A stretch of DNA of 64,000 nucleotides from Peribacillus glennii (GTDB lineage: Bacteria > Bacillota > Bacilli > Bacillales > DSM-1321), in NCBI RefSeq assembly GCF_003429105.1, contig NZ_QVTD01000016.1, forward strand, positions 1-64,000, in the 5' to 3' direction. How positions within the stretch are numbered: position 1 is the stretch's first letter; every line of letters starts with the position of its first letter. Below are positions 24,573 to 33,403 of the stretch, piece after piece. Made by a program: the position numbers and the translations under genes. Below the pieces are notes generated by a model. That model ran no database searches. It was not told the origin of the DNA and was given only the letters and a program-made list of their open reading frames with translations.

Positions 24573-24910
24573 GGATCAGTTCAAGGCAATATATAAATCT
24601 CCTTTAATGATTTAGTAAAAAAGTTCCAACATTTCAATGTTAAGATTTTCTAATTTAAAGAGCTAATATTGGAAGTTAACTAATGTGTAAGCCCGGGGCC
24701 TTTTCCGGCTCAGGCACCTCTATGTAACTAAAAGCAGTAATTTTGTTATGTGGCTTTCTTTTGTAATCGTGGGACAATTTATGTAAAAAAAAACCACTGA
24801 AAAATGATTTGAATCCAAAATGTAGAGTTTTCCATATTTTATATATAAAATCGCTTAATGTTTGTCCGATATAGACTAAGGTAGAATTATCAAAAAATCG
24901 GTGGTAACAA

Positions 24911-26455
24911 ATGAAGCCTTTTAAATTGAATATACAATTACTAAGTCTGGCATTATTAGCTTTTGCCATGGTAGGGACGTGGCTTGGAACGGCTGTTTCA
25001 AGTATGTTAGTAAGTAAAAAAAACTTAGAGCAGAATTATTTAATAGAAAATCAGTATTATGCCCAGAAATTGGCGCTTACGACGGATTCTCTTTTTAGGA
25101 ATATGTTCAAAAGTCTGAAGATGGAATCGCAAGATGGAGAATATTTAACCAAAGATTCAAATGCGATATATCAAGAATTAAAGCATACGTTAGATTCGAC
25201 CACTTTTTTTAATTCCATGTTGTTTGTCAATCAAAAAGGGTATGTCTTGGCTTCGGCTCCGGATATGTCCATTAAGGGGAAACAGCTAAGTACCGTTGGG
25301 GCAAAGGCAGCCCTGAAACATAAAGTGTCCTTAGTATCCAAACCATATGTGGGTGTGACTGGAAATCTCATATTACTTATTTCTGTCCCTGTTTTTGACG
25401 ATCACGGCGGGTATAAAGGTTTTCTTGCTGGCACCATCCATCTACATGAAGAAAATAGTCTGACAAGAGTTCTTGACAAGCATCCAAAACATAAAAATGA
25501 TTCGTATGTATTTGTTGTGGATTCTGACGGGAATGTTATTTATCACCCTGAAGATGAAAGAATCAATACAAATGCAAAAGAAAACAAAGCTGTACAGAAA
25601 GCATTAAAAGGTGATAATGGGAACCAGGAGGTTATCAATACAAGAGGGGTGCCAATGTTGGCTGGATACGCCTCTTCTACAAGCAAGTGGGGGATTATAT
25701 CCCAAACGCCGAAACATTCCGTGATGGAACCAACTTTGGAAATGGCCAAACAAGTAAGCCAAATTGCGATTCCGTTTATGATCTTTGTCTTCCTTATTTC
25801 CATTGTAATGTTAAAGACAATTATAAAACCTGTAAGGGATCTGGCCGAATATGCACGAAACATTTCAGAAAATGAAACCGTCCCTGTACCTCGTATTTCT
25901 GGGTGGTATTATGAATTAAAAGAATTAAAGCGGGCAATCTTATTGGCTGTTGATTCTTATCAGAGGCAACTTCATTATGTGGAAAATGAATCAAACCTTG
26001 ACCCTTTAACAGGTCACTTTAACCGCAGATCGCTGGAAAAGACAATTGAAGAAATGGAATCCTACTCTATCCTATTATTTGATCTTGACCGTTTTAAAGC
26101 TGTGAACGACCAATATGGACATCAAATGGGTGATGAAGTATTAAAGTATATTGCGAAATTGGCTAAAGAAGAAACCAGGGAAAAGGATTTGTGTTTCCGT
26201 TTGGGCGGGGAAGAATTCTTGATTATCCTTCCAGAAACTGATACGGAAATGGCTGAAACGATAGCAGAACGAATAAGAAAAAAAGCTGAAATGACTTCCA
26301 GTCCTACAGGAAATCCAGTGACACTCTCTATAGGAATAGGAAGTTCAGCTAAAACAGCAAAGCATTTTACAGATTTGTTAAACATAACAGATCAGGCTCT
26401 CTATAAAGCAAAACAAGAGGGAAGAAACAAAATAGTCATTGCAGCAAAAATGTGA
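24911..26455 (+). CDS. membrane diguanylate cyclase with dCache sensor and GGDEF domain
   Basis: 514 residues. One N-terminal membrane helix (9-33), an extracellular Cache-type sensor (about 40-285: LFVNQKGYVLASAPDMSIKG, VVDSDGNVIYHPEDERINTN, GYASSTSKWGIISQTP), a second helix (about 292-312), a HAMP-like linker, and a GGDEF domain. Its active site is FRLGGEEFL (about 430-436), with the inhibitory I-site REKD five residues before it and DLDRFKAVNDQYGHQMGDEVL for substrate binding. It makes cyclic di-GMP from GTP, probably in response to a small ligand outside the cell. All key residues are present. A dispersed hairpin repeat follows 110 nt after the stop. Confidence 0.92.
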   Translation: MKPFKLNIQLLSLALLAFAMVGTWLGTAVSSMLVSKKNLEQNYLIENQYYAQKLALTTDSLFRNMFKSLKMESQDGEYLTKDSNAIYQELKHTLDSTTFFNSMLFVNQKGYVLASAPDMSIKGKQLSTVGAKAALKHKVSLVSKPYVGVTGNLILLISVPVFDDHGGYKGFLAGTIHLHEENSLTRVLDKHPKHKNDSYVFVVDSDGNVIYHPEDERINTNAKENKAVQKALKGDNGNQEVINTRGVPMLAGYASSTSKWGIISQTPKHSVMEPTLEMAKQVSQIAIPFMIFVFLISIVMLKTIIKPVRDLAEYARNISENETVPVPRISGWYYELKELKRAILLAVDSYQRQLHYVENESNLDPLTGHFNRRSLEKTIEEMESYSILLFDLDRFKAVNDQYGHQMGDEVLKYIAKLAKEETREKDLCFRLGGEEFLIILPETDTEMAETIAERIRKKAEMTSSPTGNPVTLSIGIGSSAKTAKHFTDLLNITDQALYKAKQEGRNKIVIAAKM

Positions 26456-26564
26456 AAATAACATTCGGACCGTACCACTGGTGAAAGTAATTATTAAAAA
26501 CTTCAATGTATATCTATTATCTTATAGAACTGACGGGCTTTTTAGATTCATAAGCAATGTGGGA

Positions 26565-26612
26565 GTCAACAGTGATGTTGGCTTTTTGTCATATCCGGAA
26601 GATGATGTATAT
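26565..26612 (+). repeat. dispersed hairpin repeat, copy 4
   Basis: GTCAACAG-TGA-TGTTGGCTTTTT, then GTCATATCCGGAAGATGATG. One of the two best matches to the family (with 11687). It lies after the diguanylate cyclase gene. Confidence 0.65.
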
Positions 26613-26859
26613 CTTTGATTTAACGGGGGCAGGCAAATCGAAGAATTCACTTTAGACGGCTTCTCAACGATACTCAAATTTGCATAAGAGTATGGGATAC
26701 TTGGAATGAATCCCATATGTTTAAATAGAATGAAAATTGTATTGACGGGAGATAAACAGTAGGAAAAGGAATATTTATTAATATATATTTATGGGAATAA
26801 TAGGATAATCATGTTTCCGTGTAGAAACAATTAACAATGACAAAATTAGGGAGGACTAT

Positions 26860-27180
26860 ATGAGTAAATTTGGTTTGTTTGTCAAGTTTAAAGTACAAGA
26901 GGGCGAACTTGACACAATGGTAGAAATTTTATTAGAAGCAGCAGAATCGATGAAGAATCTGGACGAATGTGAGATATATCTCGTTAACACTTCTGAAAAC
27001 GAACATAATTCTGTTTTTGTTTATGAAGTGTGGAGTAATGAAACTGCCCATCAAGCGTCACTTACACTTGAAGCGACACAAACATTAATAAAGCGTGCAA
27101 AACAAATAATTACTGGAATGGAGAGAATCTGCACTCTAAATACAAGGGGCGGCAAGGGCATTTCACCGACCTCTTATTAA
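26860..27180 (+). CDS. antibiotic-biosynthesis-monooxygenase (ABM) domain protein
   Basis: 106 residues with the dimeric alpha/beta-barrel ABM pattern: LFVKFKVQEGELDTMVEILL, CEIYLVNTSENEHNSVFVYE and VWSNETAHQASLTLEAT. Members range from quinol monooxygenases to IsdG-type haem enzymes; the short haem-specific residues are not evident, so the reaction is open. GGGAGG lies 7 nt before the ATG. The gene stands alone between two copies of the dispersed hairpin repeat. Confidence 0.8.
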   Translation: MSKFGLFVKFKVQEGELDTMVEILLEAAESMKNLDECEIYLVNTSENEHNSVFVYEVWSNETAHQASLTLEATQTLIKRAKQIITGMERICTLNTRGGKGISPTSY

Positions 27181-27214
27181 ACTCACGGTTCACAAAGTTA
27201 ATAAATATCAAGAG

Positions 27215-27268
27215 GTCAACAGAACTCTGTTGGCTTTTATGTTATGCTTCCGGAACAGGATGTCCATA
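27215..27268 (+). repeat. dispersed hairpin repeat, copy 5
   Basis: GTCAACAG-AACT-CTGTTGGCTTTT, then ATGCTTCCGGAACAGGATGT. It lies 34 nt after the ABM gene. Confidence 0.6.
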
Positions 27269-27419
27269 TTTTTGTTGACTAACGGGGAGATTAGTGGAAG
27301 AAGAGGGGACATCATTTAGAGACGGATGTCAACGAGTAAAGTTGTAAAGATATATATCCTTAAAAACAAGATGCTATAAAATTAAAACAAGTCGTTTTAC
27401 ACCTGCTTTAAGCAATTAG

Positions 27420-27584
27420 GTAGCAAAGCAGGGGGCTATTTATGTAACTGTAACAAATAAGGGAAAAGAGCTGGAAGTAAGAAAACAAAAAACGCTTAAA
27501 AAAAAGAGCCCTTCTGTGTTTCAACGCATAATGCAATCGTTGATGAGGTTGATCAGTAAAATTTTACATGGCCTTGTCACATAG
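27420..27584 (+). pseudogene. coding-like remnant, unidentified
   Basis: An open stretch of 54 codons without a start codon or ribosome site (GAIYVTVTNKGKELEVRKQK, then PSVFQRIMQSLMRLISKIL) ends at TAG 27582. Its composition looks protein-like (basic amphipathic helices at the end). I cannot name it. Confidence 0.25.
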
Positions 27585-27644
27585 TGTCATCCTAGTGGTT
27601 TTGCCTTATGAATTAGCATATATTTCTATTTTGAAGGCTCGATT

Positions 27645-27673
27645 AAAAGCCCTTCCAATTGGAGAGGCTTTAA
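27645..27673. terminator. hairpin of the AAGCCCTTCC family
   Basis: AAAAGCCCTTCCAATTGGAGAGGCTTT, a weaker form of the hairpins at 17205 and 17615. Confidence 0.5.
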
Positions 27674-27851
27674 TTCATTGCCAAAATACCTTGTGGAATT
27701 CATCAATGATAAAATTTCTATGTACGAATCATCATATTTATTAGAATTTTTGTGCTGAAATAATATCATTGCTGTATCCGCCGTATCATATACCCTCAAC
27801 CTATCCAGTTTACTCTGCAGTTCCCATGGTGGACCCACCAATCTATTATCA

Positions 27852-28240
27852 TTAAATGCCGCTATTGAAGCAGCCCAGGCTGGAGAACATGGCAAGGGCT
27901 TGCTGTTGTAGCCGACGAAATCAGAAAACTTGCTGAGCAGACGAAGTATAGTTTAGACAGTGTAAGTTCACTCATTTCTGAAACGAACGATGGTATCCAA
28001 GGAGTCAACCAATCCACCGACCAAGCCAACACCTTGGTTTCCGATGGAGTAAAGGGAATCAATCAATTGGATCAATTCTTCGAACAGGTGATACAATCCA
28101 TGGGGCAAATCAAAAACGGAAGTATTTAAATTGAAAGAGAACTGGAGTCGCTTGTTACGGTAATCGAAGAAATTACAGATGGTGTCAGCACAGTAGCTAC
28201 AACTACTGATAATCTAACTGACATTGCAAGACAAATGTAG
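27852..28240 (+). pseudogene. methyl-accepting chemotaxis protein, signalling tip and C-terminus only
   Basis: The readable sequence begins inside the conserved hairpin tip (LNAAIEAAQAGEHGKG), needs a one-base shift near 27898 for AVVADEIRKLAEQTKYSLD, then runs VSSLISETNDGIQGVNQSTD up to an in-frame TAA at about 28128, and resumes with ESLVTVIEEITDGVSTVATT before the stop at 28240. The sensor, membrane and HAMP parts are missing. It is not a copy of the soluble receptor at 30929, whose tip reads [16 protein letters not shown]. Confidence 0.8.
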
Positions 28241-28273
28241 TTAACCTAATGAAATAAATATACATGATCAGAA

Positions 28274-28320
28274 GTAAACGGTTTCACTGTTGGCTTTTTG
28301 TTTGGTTTGTGAATGGAAGA
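28274..28320 (+). repeat. dispersed hairpin repeat, copy 6 (diverged)
   Basis: GTAAACGGTTTCACTGTTGGCTTTTT with a poorly kept tail (TTTGTGAATGGAAGA). It lies 33 nt after the MCP remnant. Confidence 0.4.
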
Positions 28321-28341
28321 GTTTAGACTGCATTACACATC

Positions 28342-28524
28342 TTGTTGCTTACTGCACTATATTTCCTACGGGGTAAAATAACTGTGTATCGGTCTGGGGA
28401 CATAACAAAAATTGGATTACCGAAGCCGACAATGATGGTTGGAATGCTAAATGATCCAGAGTTAGAGGAAATAGCAGGAAAAATTGAAGCTACATTGATA
28501 GGCGTATTGGATAAATCTAAATAA
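28342..28524 (+). pseudogene. C-terminal fragment of an unidentified protein
   Basis: A 60-codon frame reading GKITVYRSGDITKIGLPKP, MMVGMLNDPELEEIAGKIEA and TLIGVLDKSK. The compact soluble pattern and a good terminator right after the stop suggest a real gene end, but no ribosome site precedes the ATG and the first residues look like read-in. I do not recognise the family. Confidence 0.35.
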
Positions 28525-28541
28525 TTTTTTTTGAAGCAGGG

Positions 28542-28575
28542 CGGGCGGTGAAAATAAAACTCACCGCCCTTTTAT
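28542..28575 (+). terminator. strong intrinsic terminator
   Basis: GGGCGGTGA pairs with TCACCGCCC, followed by TTTTA. Confidence 0.85.
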
Positions 28576-28742
28576 TGTTGTTTTTTTAAGTAAAGATTAA
28601 TCCTTTGAATTAGTCATGAATTAGGAAACATGCATTATTGAATCGTGTATTCCTTTAAATCAGATCACCTATATATATGCGAGTACATTCCCTAAAATAA
28701 TGCATAGGTTAATTGTATAAATCATGGAAGGGATTGAAAAAG

Positions 28743-29621
28743 ATGTACTATGAACCATTTATGTATCCAGACCAATATCAACGAAATCCTTATTACACTA
28801 ATGTACCAATGTTTAACCATGTAGGACCTCCTAATTACAGGGCTGTTAATGATGATGCTTATAGATCTGGTTTTTTATCACCCCAGAATGCAAGAAATAA
28901 AATTAAGATAAGGGATTATGGGCCGAACCCATTTGCAATCAATATCAATGAGGCTACAAAGCAAAATAATACCTATCGTACCGCTTTATGGACTGGGACA
29001 CATTTGCAGGTTACATTGATGAGTCTTAATATTGGCGAAGATATCGGCTTGGAAATTCATCCCGATGTTGATCAATTCTTACGTATTGAACAAGGCCAGG
29101 GGATTGTTCAAATGGGCAAGAGAAAAGATAATCTAAACTTTAAAAGAAATGTCTATGATGATTCTGCAATAATGATACCTGCTGGAACATGGCATAATCT
29201 TACCAATACAGGTAAAATTCCGCTCAAACTTTATTCCATATATTCTCCTCCTAACCATCCATTTGGTACTGTTCATATTAAAAAAGAAGATGCAATGGCG
29301 GCCGAAGAAGACCACGGTCGAAATGTATATAGGTTGAAAAATAACGGATCAGTTAAAACTAGCTTCTCTAAAGCTGAAGCAGCAGCAATTGCTTTGCTTT
29401 TAGGCATTAACTTTAATAAAAGCAAATTTGATTTAGATCAGTTTTGGATGGGAGTCAATACTGAACTTGAACATGGAAAACAATCAAGCCAAACAAATGT
29501 TACTGGGGATGATCCAATTATTACTGGGAAAATAGCACTGGCTCACCTTAACGAATTTCCAGATTATTATAAACGGTTAAAACTCCTTGAAGAAGAAGCA
29601 AAATTCTATTGGAGCAAATGA
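28743..29621 (+). CDS. cupin-domain protein with C-terminal helical domain
   Basis: 292 residues from ATG 28743 (MYYEPFMYPDQYQ), with GGAAGGG upstream; a longer frame from 28713 lacks a site. The cupin barrel (about 90-180) shows VTLMSLNIGEDIGLEIHPDV, FLRIEQGQGIVQMG, SAIMIPAGTWHNLTNTG and LKLYSIYSPPNHPFGTVH, with the His/Glu/His metal ligands. The C-terminal part (AEAAAIALLLGINFNKSKFD, LEHGKQSSQTNVTGDDPIIT, GKIALAHLNEFPDYYKRLK) matches a DUF5661-type domain often fused to such cupins. The Tyr/Pro-rich head is like spore-coat proteins. Enzyme activity and metal cannot be read from the sequence. Confidence 0.85.
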   Translation: MYYEPFMYPDQYQRNPYYTNVPMFNHVGPPNYRAVNDDAYRSGFLSPQNARNKIKIRDYGPNPFAININEATKQNNTYRTALWTGTHLQVTLMSLNIGEDIGLEIHPDVDQFLRIEQGQGIVQMGKRKDNLNFKRNVYDDSAIMIPAGTWHNLTNTGKIPLKLYSIYSPPNHPFGTVHIKKEDAMAAEEDHGRNVYRLKNNGSVKTSFSKAEAAAIALLLGINFNKSKFDLDQFWMGVNTELEHGKQSSQTNVTGDDPIITGKIALAHLNEFPDYYKRLKLLEEEAKFYWSK

Positions 29622-29697
29622 TTTTTTATTCATTACCATAGGAACTGGCAATTTTAATTCCAAACATACCTATTGGTTTTGAACTTGTGTACTAATG

Positions 29698-29736
29698 GTG
29701 CCTTAATCCAGGGAAGGATTAAGGCACTTTTTTTTA
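29698..29736 (+). terminator. strong intrinsic terminator of the cupin gene
   Basis: GTGCCTTAATCC pairs with GGATTAAGGCAC, followed by nine T. Confidence 0.9.
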
Positions 29737-30213
29737 TTGAATCCGTATAGAGTTATTAAACTAAAGGGCCAGGTTAAATGAATAACCCAATTCAAATATC
29801 TGGAATAAAATGCTATAATCACCAGGAAAATAAAAGCACCGTAAGGGAGTTGCGGCATATTTTGGGTGATTTTGTTTCTGGATTAGAAATGGGTTTAAAA
29901 ATCTATCAAGGAGCAGGGATGTTTGTATAATGGTATGGCAAAAAATAAATTGAGAACAAGCTGGAAACCAGGATGAAAATACGCTGCCTCAAAAACAACG
30001 AAAATAAAATCACAGGTTGGGCATAAAAAATTTCTGTTTAAACTAAGCTAACATAAGAAATCAAATACTTTATCCGCGACTTGGAATTAAATGGTAAAAC
30101 GAAGAGAATCGAACAAAGGATACAATTGGTATGGGCCTTTTGGAAAATTATTGTAAGTTATAACCAGCCAGCCAAGAAGGGTTTTGACTATGATGGCTCA
30201 ATATGTTCGTTTA
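29737..30213. other. no gene seen
   Basis: About 480 bases with no credible frame, ribosome site or strong hairpin on either strand. Confidence 0.5.
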
Positions 30214-30568
30214 TTACTGATCCTCGATTACAGCATCGCTAATCTTGACATCAAAACCTTCTATTTTCCCAATGATATTCATTAAATCGTTAACAGCCTC
30301 GTCGTTGGAGTATTGGTCATTTTCATGGAGTTTCGCTGCTATTTTAATCAATCTTAGTTTAATGTCGGCATATTTCTCTTTTACTTCAAAATACTCATTC
30401 AAATTCATAAAATCATCCACTTTCTTGTTAATAATTTTTGATAAATTACTTTAACCGGATTCGTAAAGTCGCAATTTCCTTTCTGATACTTGAAGTTTCT
30501 CAGCAATTGATGGCTTCAGAAGCGGGGATAGTAATTTTTCGCTTTAAGCTTATATTGTCCAATTTCAT
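30214..30568 (-). pseudogene. phage-type XRE repressor, broken by a frameshift and a stop
   Basis: ATG 30568 lies 6 nt after GAGGGTG. It reads MKLDNISLKRKITIP, then needs a shift near 30510 to give PSIAEKLQVSERKLRLYESG, a Cro/C1-like helix-turn-helix. TAA 30451-30453 interrupts; the same frame goes on with SNLSKIINKKVDDFMNLNEY and KLRLIKIAAKLHEND to the stop at 30214. The 3' part alone (from GTG 30420) would lack the DNA-binding helices. It fits the immunity repressor of a dead prophage. Confidence 0.7.
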
Positions 30569-30928
30569 AATTTCACCCTCATTTTAGGTTCTTTTTACAA
30601 TAAGAATGTATGGTCGATATACTCCTGAACCGGAAGGGCCAGTTGACGCATCATAAATAAAGGCAACCTGGGGCTCTTGTAGCTCACAAAAGGATCCATT
30701 TGTTCGGGTTTGCTTGGCTGCTGTAATGCTGGAGAGGATGTCAAAGATCGATCATGGAATAATAATTATCTTTACGTTTCATCTCAACCAGCAGGTTTTT
30801 TTTCTAAAGTTCAGCGTACTATTAGCTCATTAAATAGAATGAGAATTTAAATACGATTAAATATTAATCATTTTTTGACGATAAAAGATTTATGCTTATG
30901 CTTAAATACTACCAAGGAGTGTCAGAAG

Positions 30929-31756
30929 ATGAATAGCTTAGAACAAGCGCTTTCCATTGCACCAATACTTACAAAAATACTAAAAGATGAGGATTTTATA
31001 GTAGCAATTACTGATACAGAAAAATACATTTATGCATCACCAGGTAAGAATTTAGACCCGGGGATAGAATATGGACAACCTTTTTTAGATTATGATCTTT
31101 TCGGTCAAATTAAAAAAACACTTAATAGAGTGGAAATTTTAACACCTCCTGAATATGGTACACCTTTTAAGGGGGTTGGTTATCCTTTATTTGACGAAAA
31201 CAATAAATGGATTGGGTCTTTAGGTTTTGGAATTAGCTTGCAGAATGAGTACACCTTAAAAGATATTATTTCTAACTTAAATAATATTTCAAGTACAATT
31301 GGTGATCAGACCCAAACCATCACAGCGCATGCAGAGGAACTTTCAGCTACCATTCAACAAATTTCAGCATCATCGGAAATTACTATGAAGCATACTGAAG
31401 AAGTAACTAAGGTGATTTCTTTTATTGAGGGTGTATCACAGCAATCCAATTTGCTTGGACTAAATGCTTCAATAGAAGCAGCAAGAGCAGGCGAACACGG
31501 GAAGACTTTTTCCGTTGTTGCTTCAGAAATCAGGAAGCTATCAAGCAATACAGGGGAAGCCTCCAAACAAATCGGATCCTTCTTGGGTGATATGAAAGAG
31601 CAAATATCGGCAGTAACTCAAAGTATCGGGGATATTGAGAAATCATCTTCTGAATTAAGCTCAAACGCCGAAATTTTTACTAAGCTTACAGAGGAGCTGA
31701 ACCAACTAAGTCACTCACTAGATAGTTTCATGAGTGGATTGTTAAACCAAAAGTAA
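30929..31756 (+). CDS. soluble methyl-accepting-type chemoreceptor
   Basis: 275 residues from ATG 30929, 9 nt after AAGGAGTG; the longer frame from 30875 has no site. The N-terminal half has no membrane helix and looks like a PAS/sugar-diacid-type sensor ([37 protein letters not shown]). The C-terminal half is a short MCP signalling coil with tip [20 protein letters not shown] and [20 protein letters not shown]. Small cytosolic receptors of this type occur widely in Bacillus and couple to CheA/CheW or act alone. The coil is much shorter than in full chemoreceptors, so the partner is uncertain. A dispersed hairpin repeat follows. Confidence 0.88.
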   Translation: MNSLEQALSIAPILTKILKDEDFIVAITDTEKYIYASPGKNLDPGIEYGQPFLDYDLFGQIKKTLNRVEILTPPEYGTPFKGVGYPLFDENNKWIGSLGFGISLQNEYTLKDIISNLNNISSTIGDQTQTITAHAEELSATIQQISASSEITMKHTEEVTKVISFIEGVSQQSNLLGLNASIEAARAGEHGKTFSVVASEIRKLSSNTGEASKQIGSFLGDMKEQISAVTQSIGDIEKSSSELSSNAEIFTKLTEELNQLSHSLDSFMSGLLNQK

Positions 31757-31785
31757 AAGCATTAACAAATGTTCATAACATTGGG

Positions 31786-31842
31786 GTCAGCATATATCAC
31801 ATATGCTGGCTTGTTTAAGTCGCATGCGGAATATCAAGTGAC
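31786..31842 (+). repeat. dispersed hairpin repeat, copy 7
   Basis: GTCAGCATAT...ATATGCTGGC variant of the stem, T-poor run, then AAGTCGCATGCGGAATATC. It lies 29 nt after the soluble receptor gene. Confidence 0.5.
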
Positions 31843-31864
31843 ATAATATAAAAAATTATTGAAA

Positions 31865-32178
31865 TCATTACCAGATGCAATTTGAAGGCAAAGGGACCAT
31901 TGAAAAGAGTATTATAGAATTATAAAAATTTTTATTGATTGTTTTCCTGTTACTCAAATTATGCGACCAGTCCCTTTAAAGCTGGTCGCTTTTTTATTTC
32001 ATCATTAGCGTCATTAATAGTATTAATCCCAGATTGGAAAATGGTTAATAGTTGAATCTCTTCCTCTATTTGTTAATGGTACCTTAATGTGTTGTTGAGC
32101 GAAAAAGGTCCTTTATATACTTGTTTTTATATAATTTATGCTTAACAACACCACTGAAAAGCAAATGTATTTTTTATG
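31865..32178 (+). repeat. phage end-module remnant, copy B
   Basis: Same order as 12535-12718: a gene end (MQFEGKGTIEKSIIEL then TAA, better preserved here), the GCGACCAG terminator, and the CACTGAAAAG hairpin motif before a lost gene. An AT-rich insertion of about 130 bases separates terminator and hairpin here. Nothing of the xhlA-holin-amidase genes follows. Confidence 0.6.
31963..31996 (+). terminator. intrinsic terminator (GCGACCAG stem)
   Basis: GCGACCAG pairs with CTGGTCGC, loop 11 nt, six T. It duplicates the terminator at 12648. Confidence 0.75.
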
Positions 32179-32182
32179 CTTC

Positions 32183-32878
32183 AATAAGGAGAAAACGCAC
32201 TCTAACAGGGATATAAATAGGGGGGCCAAAGAAAGGAATTGATATTTGCTTTTTAAATGTTGCTACTGCACTGGCTATTTTTATGCAGCTGCCTTTATCA
32301 TGACAAGACGGCTATGGATATCTTTAAAAAGAAAATGAACTGGGTAAGCAGCTTGTTCCTGCGTATAAAATCCAGTTTCTTTTAATTCAAGTTAACAAGT
32401 CGATTTAACTGGCAACCGATAAGTAAAAAAGTTCCAATTTATCAATATTTATTCTCGTTTAAAATGGGATCCGACTGAAAAATTAGTTTATTTCTTGTAT
32501 ACAATTGGACGGAAATCATCGTGGTTGTGTTCTGAACAATTTTGACATTCATGAATTACTTTTTGCCTTTGTTAAAACAGTGGAACTCTCAATGTACTGA
32601 AGAAAACCCATTTAGAAATGTAACTAAACAGGAATTATTAATTACATTTTATCCTGCGGTTTTGCTGCCTTGATATCCTGGACCAAGGAATCATATATAC
32701 AATTTGGCTCAAATAATCTGAAAAGCAGTTGGTTAGAATGGATATTACAAAGTATTTAATTCTAAAAAGCCCTGTACCAACCCGGTTAAGGAGGAATAGG
32801 GCTTGTGTAAAATCTCACAATTTTTTTGTATTTTTCTTTATTAAATCGTTTTTATTACTTTTATATTATAAAAGCTGC
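32183..32878. other. about 700 bases without a recognisable gene
   Basis: Many stops in all frames. A segment near 32430-32470 (AAAAAAGTTCCAA) resembles DNA near 24615. A weak stem AAGCCCT/AGGGCTT lies near 32765-32802. Probably eroded prophage DNA. Confidence 0.4.
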
Positions 32879-32919
32879 CATATACCTATTAAGGGCAAAA
32901 AGCCCTTAATAGGTATATG
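32879..32919. terminator. perfect 18-bp hairpin, bidirectional terminator
   Basis: CATATACCTATTAAGGGC pairs perfectly with its complement across a 5-base A loop. A-rich and T-rich flanks fit termination on both strands. It lies 5 nt beyond the end of the small minus-strand gene at 32925. Confidence 0.75.
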
Positions 32920-32924
32920 TTACA

Positions 32925-33041
32925 TTATTTTTTGTTTATAAGATCCAATAAAGCTTGGAAGATTTCAATTCCTTGAAAAGTAAAAAGTGATAAAGAGGTT
33001 AAAGAAAAAAATCCAATTATAATAAAACGAATCCAGATCAT
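32925..33041 (-). CDS. small membrane peptide (38 aa)
   Basis: MIWIRFIIIGFFSLTSLSLF followed by TFQGIEIFQALLDLINKK. AAAGGAGGG lies 8 nt before the ATG. One membrane helix, then an amphipathic tail. A perfect hairpin terminator follows, which makes this a convincing small gene. I do not know the family. It is just downstream of another small secreted or membrane protein on the same strand (33083-33403) and may form a two-gene unit. Confidence 0.6.
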   Translation of the reverse strand: MIWIRFIIIGFFSLTSLSLFTFQGIEIFQALLDLINKK

Positions 33042-33082
33042 AATAATTACCCTCCTTTGAGTAAGAAATAATTAAATATTAA

Positions 33083-33403
33083 TTATTCAAAAGGTGTAAT
33101 TACCACGTAATTGGATTGATAAAGGACAGGAGTAAACAAAATATTTTTCCTAAGAAAACGGATGAGTAAATGACATGAACACGAGGAAGCCAGAATTAGA
33201 ACAACAAAGGGCTTAAATAATATATAAAATCCCATAATATCCTGCTTGCCTGTATCATCAATATCAGAAGGAGTATCTTCATTATCTATTGAAACACCTT
33301 CTTGAACGGCATTGACTTTAAAGTCATGTGTATGAGCGTAAACGGAATAATACGAAAAGATCGATATTATTAGGGCTAGAGAAAGGATAAAATGTTTTTT
33401 CAA
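33083..33403 (-). CDS. hypothetical exported or membrane protein (106 aa)
   Basis: From TTG 33403 behind CAGGAGTG. A signal peptide (MKKHFILSLALIISIFSYYS, VYAHTHDF) is followed by an acidic linker (SIDNEDTPSDIDDTGKQD) and a hydrophobic stretch (FKPFVVLILASSCSCHLLI) with paired Cys residues. Final residues are FTPVLYQSNYVVITPFE. No family is recognised. The signal peptide plus a second membrane segment gives a small membrane protein with an outside acidic loop. Confidence 0.5.
   Translation of the reverse strand: MKKHFILSLALIISIFSYYSVYAHTHDFKVNAVQEGVSIDNEDTPSDIDDTGKQDIMGFYILFKPFVVLILASSCSCHLLIRFLRKNILFTPVLYQSNYVVITPFE

Noticed and set aside
27626..27895. Minus-strand frame of 89 codons before the MCP remnant
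   Set aside because: It overlaps the conserved MCP tip on the plus strand and runs through a terminator hairpin; part of it could be another remnant, but I could not support it.
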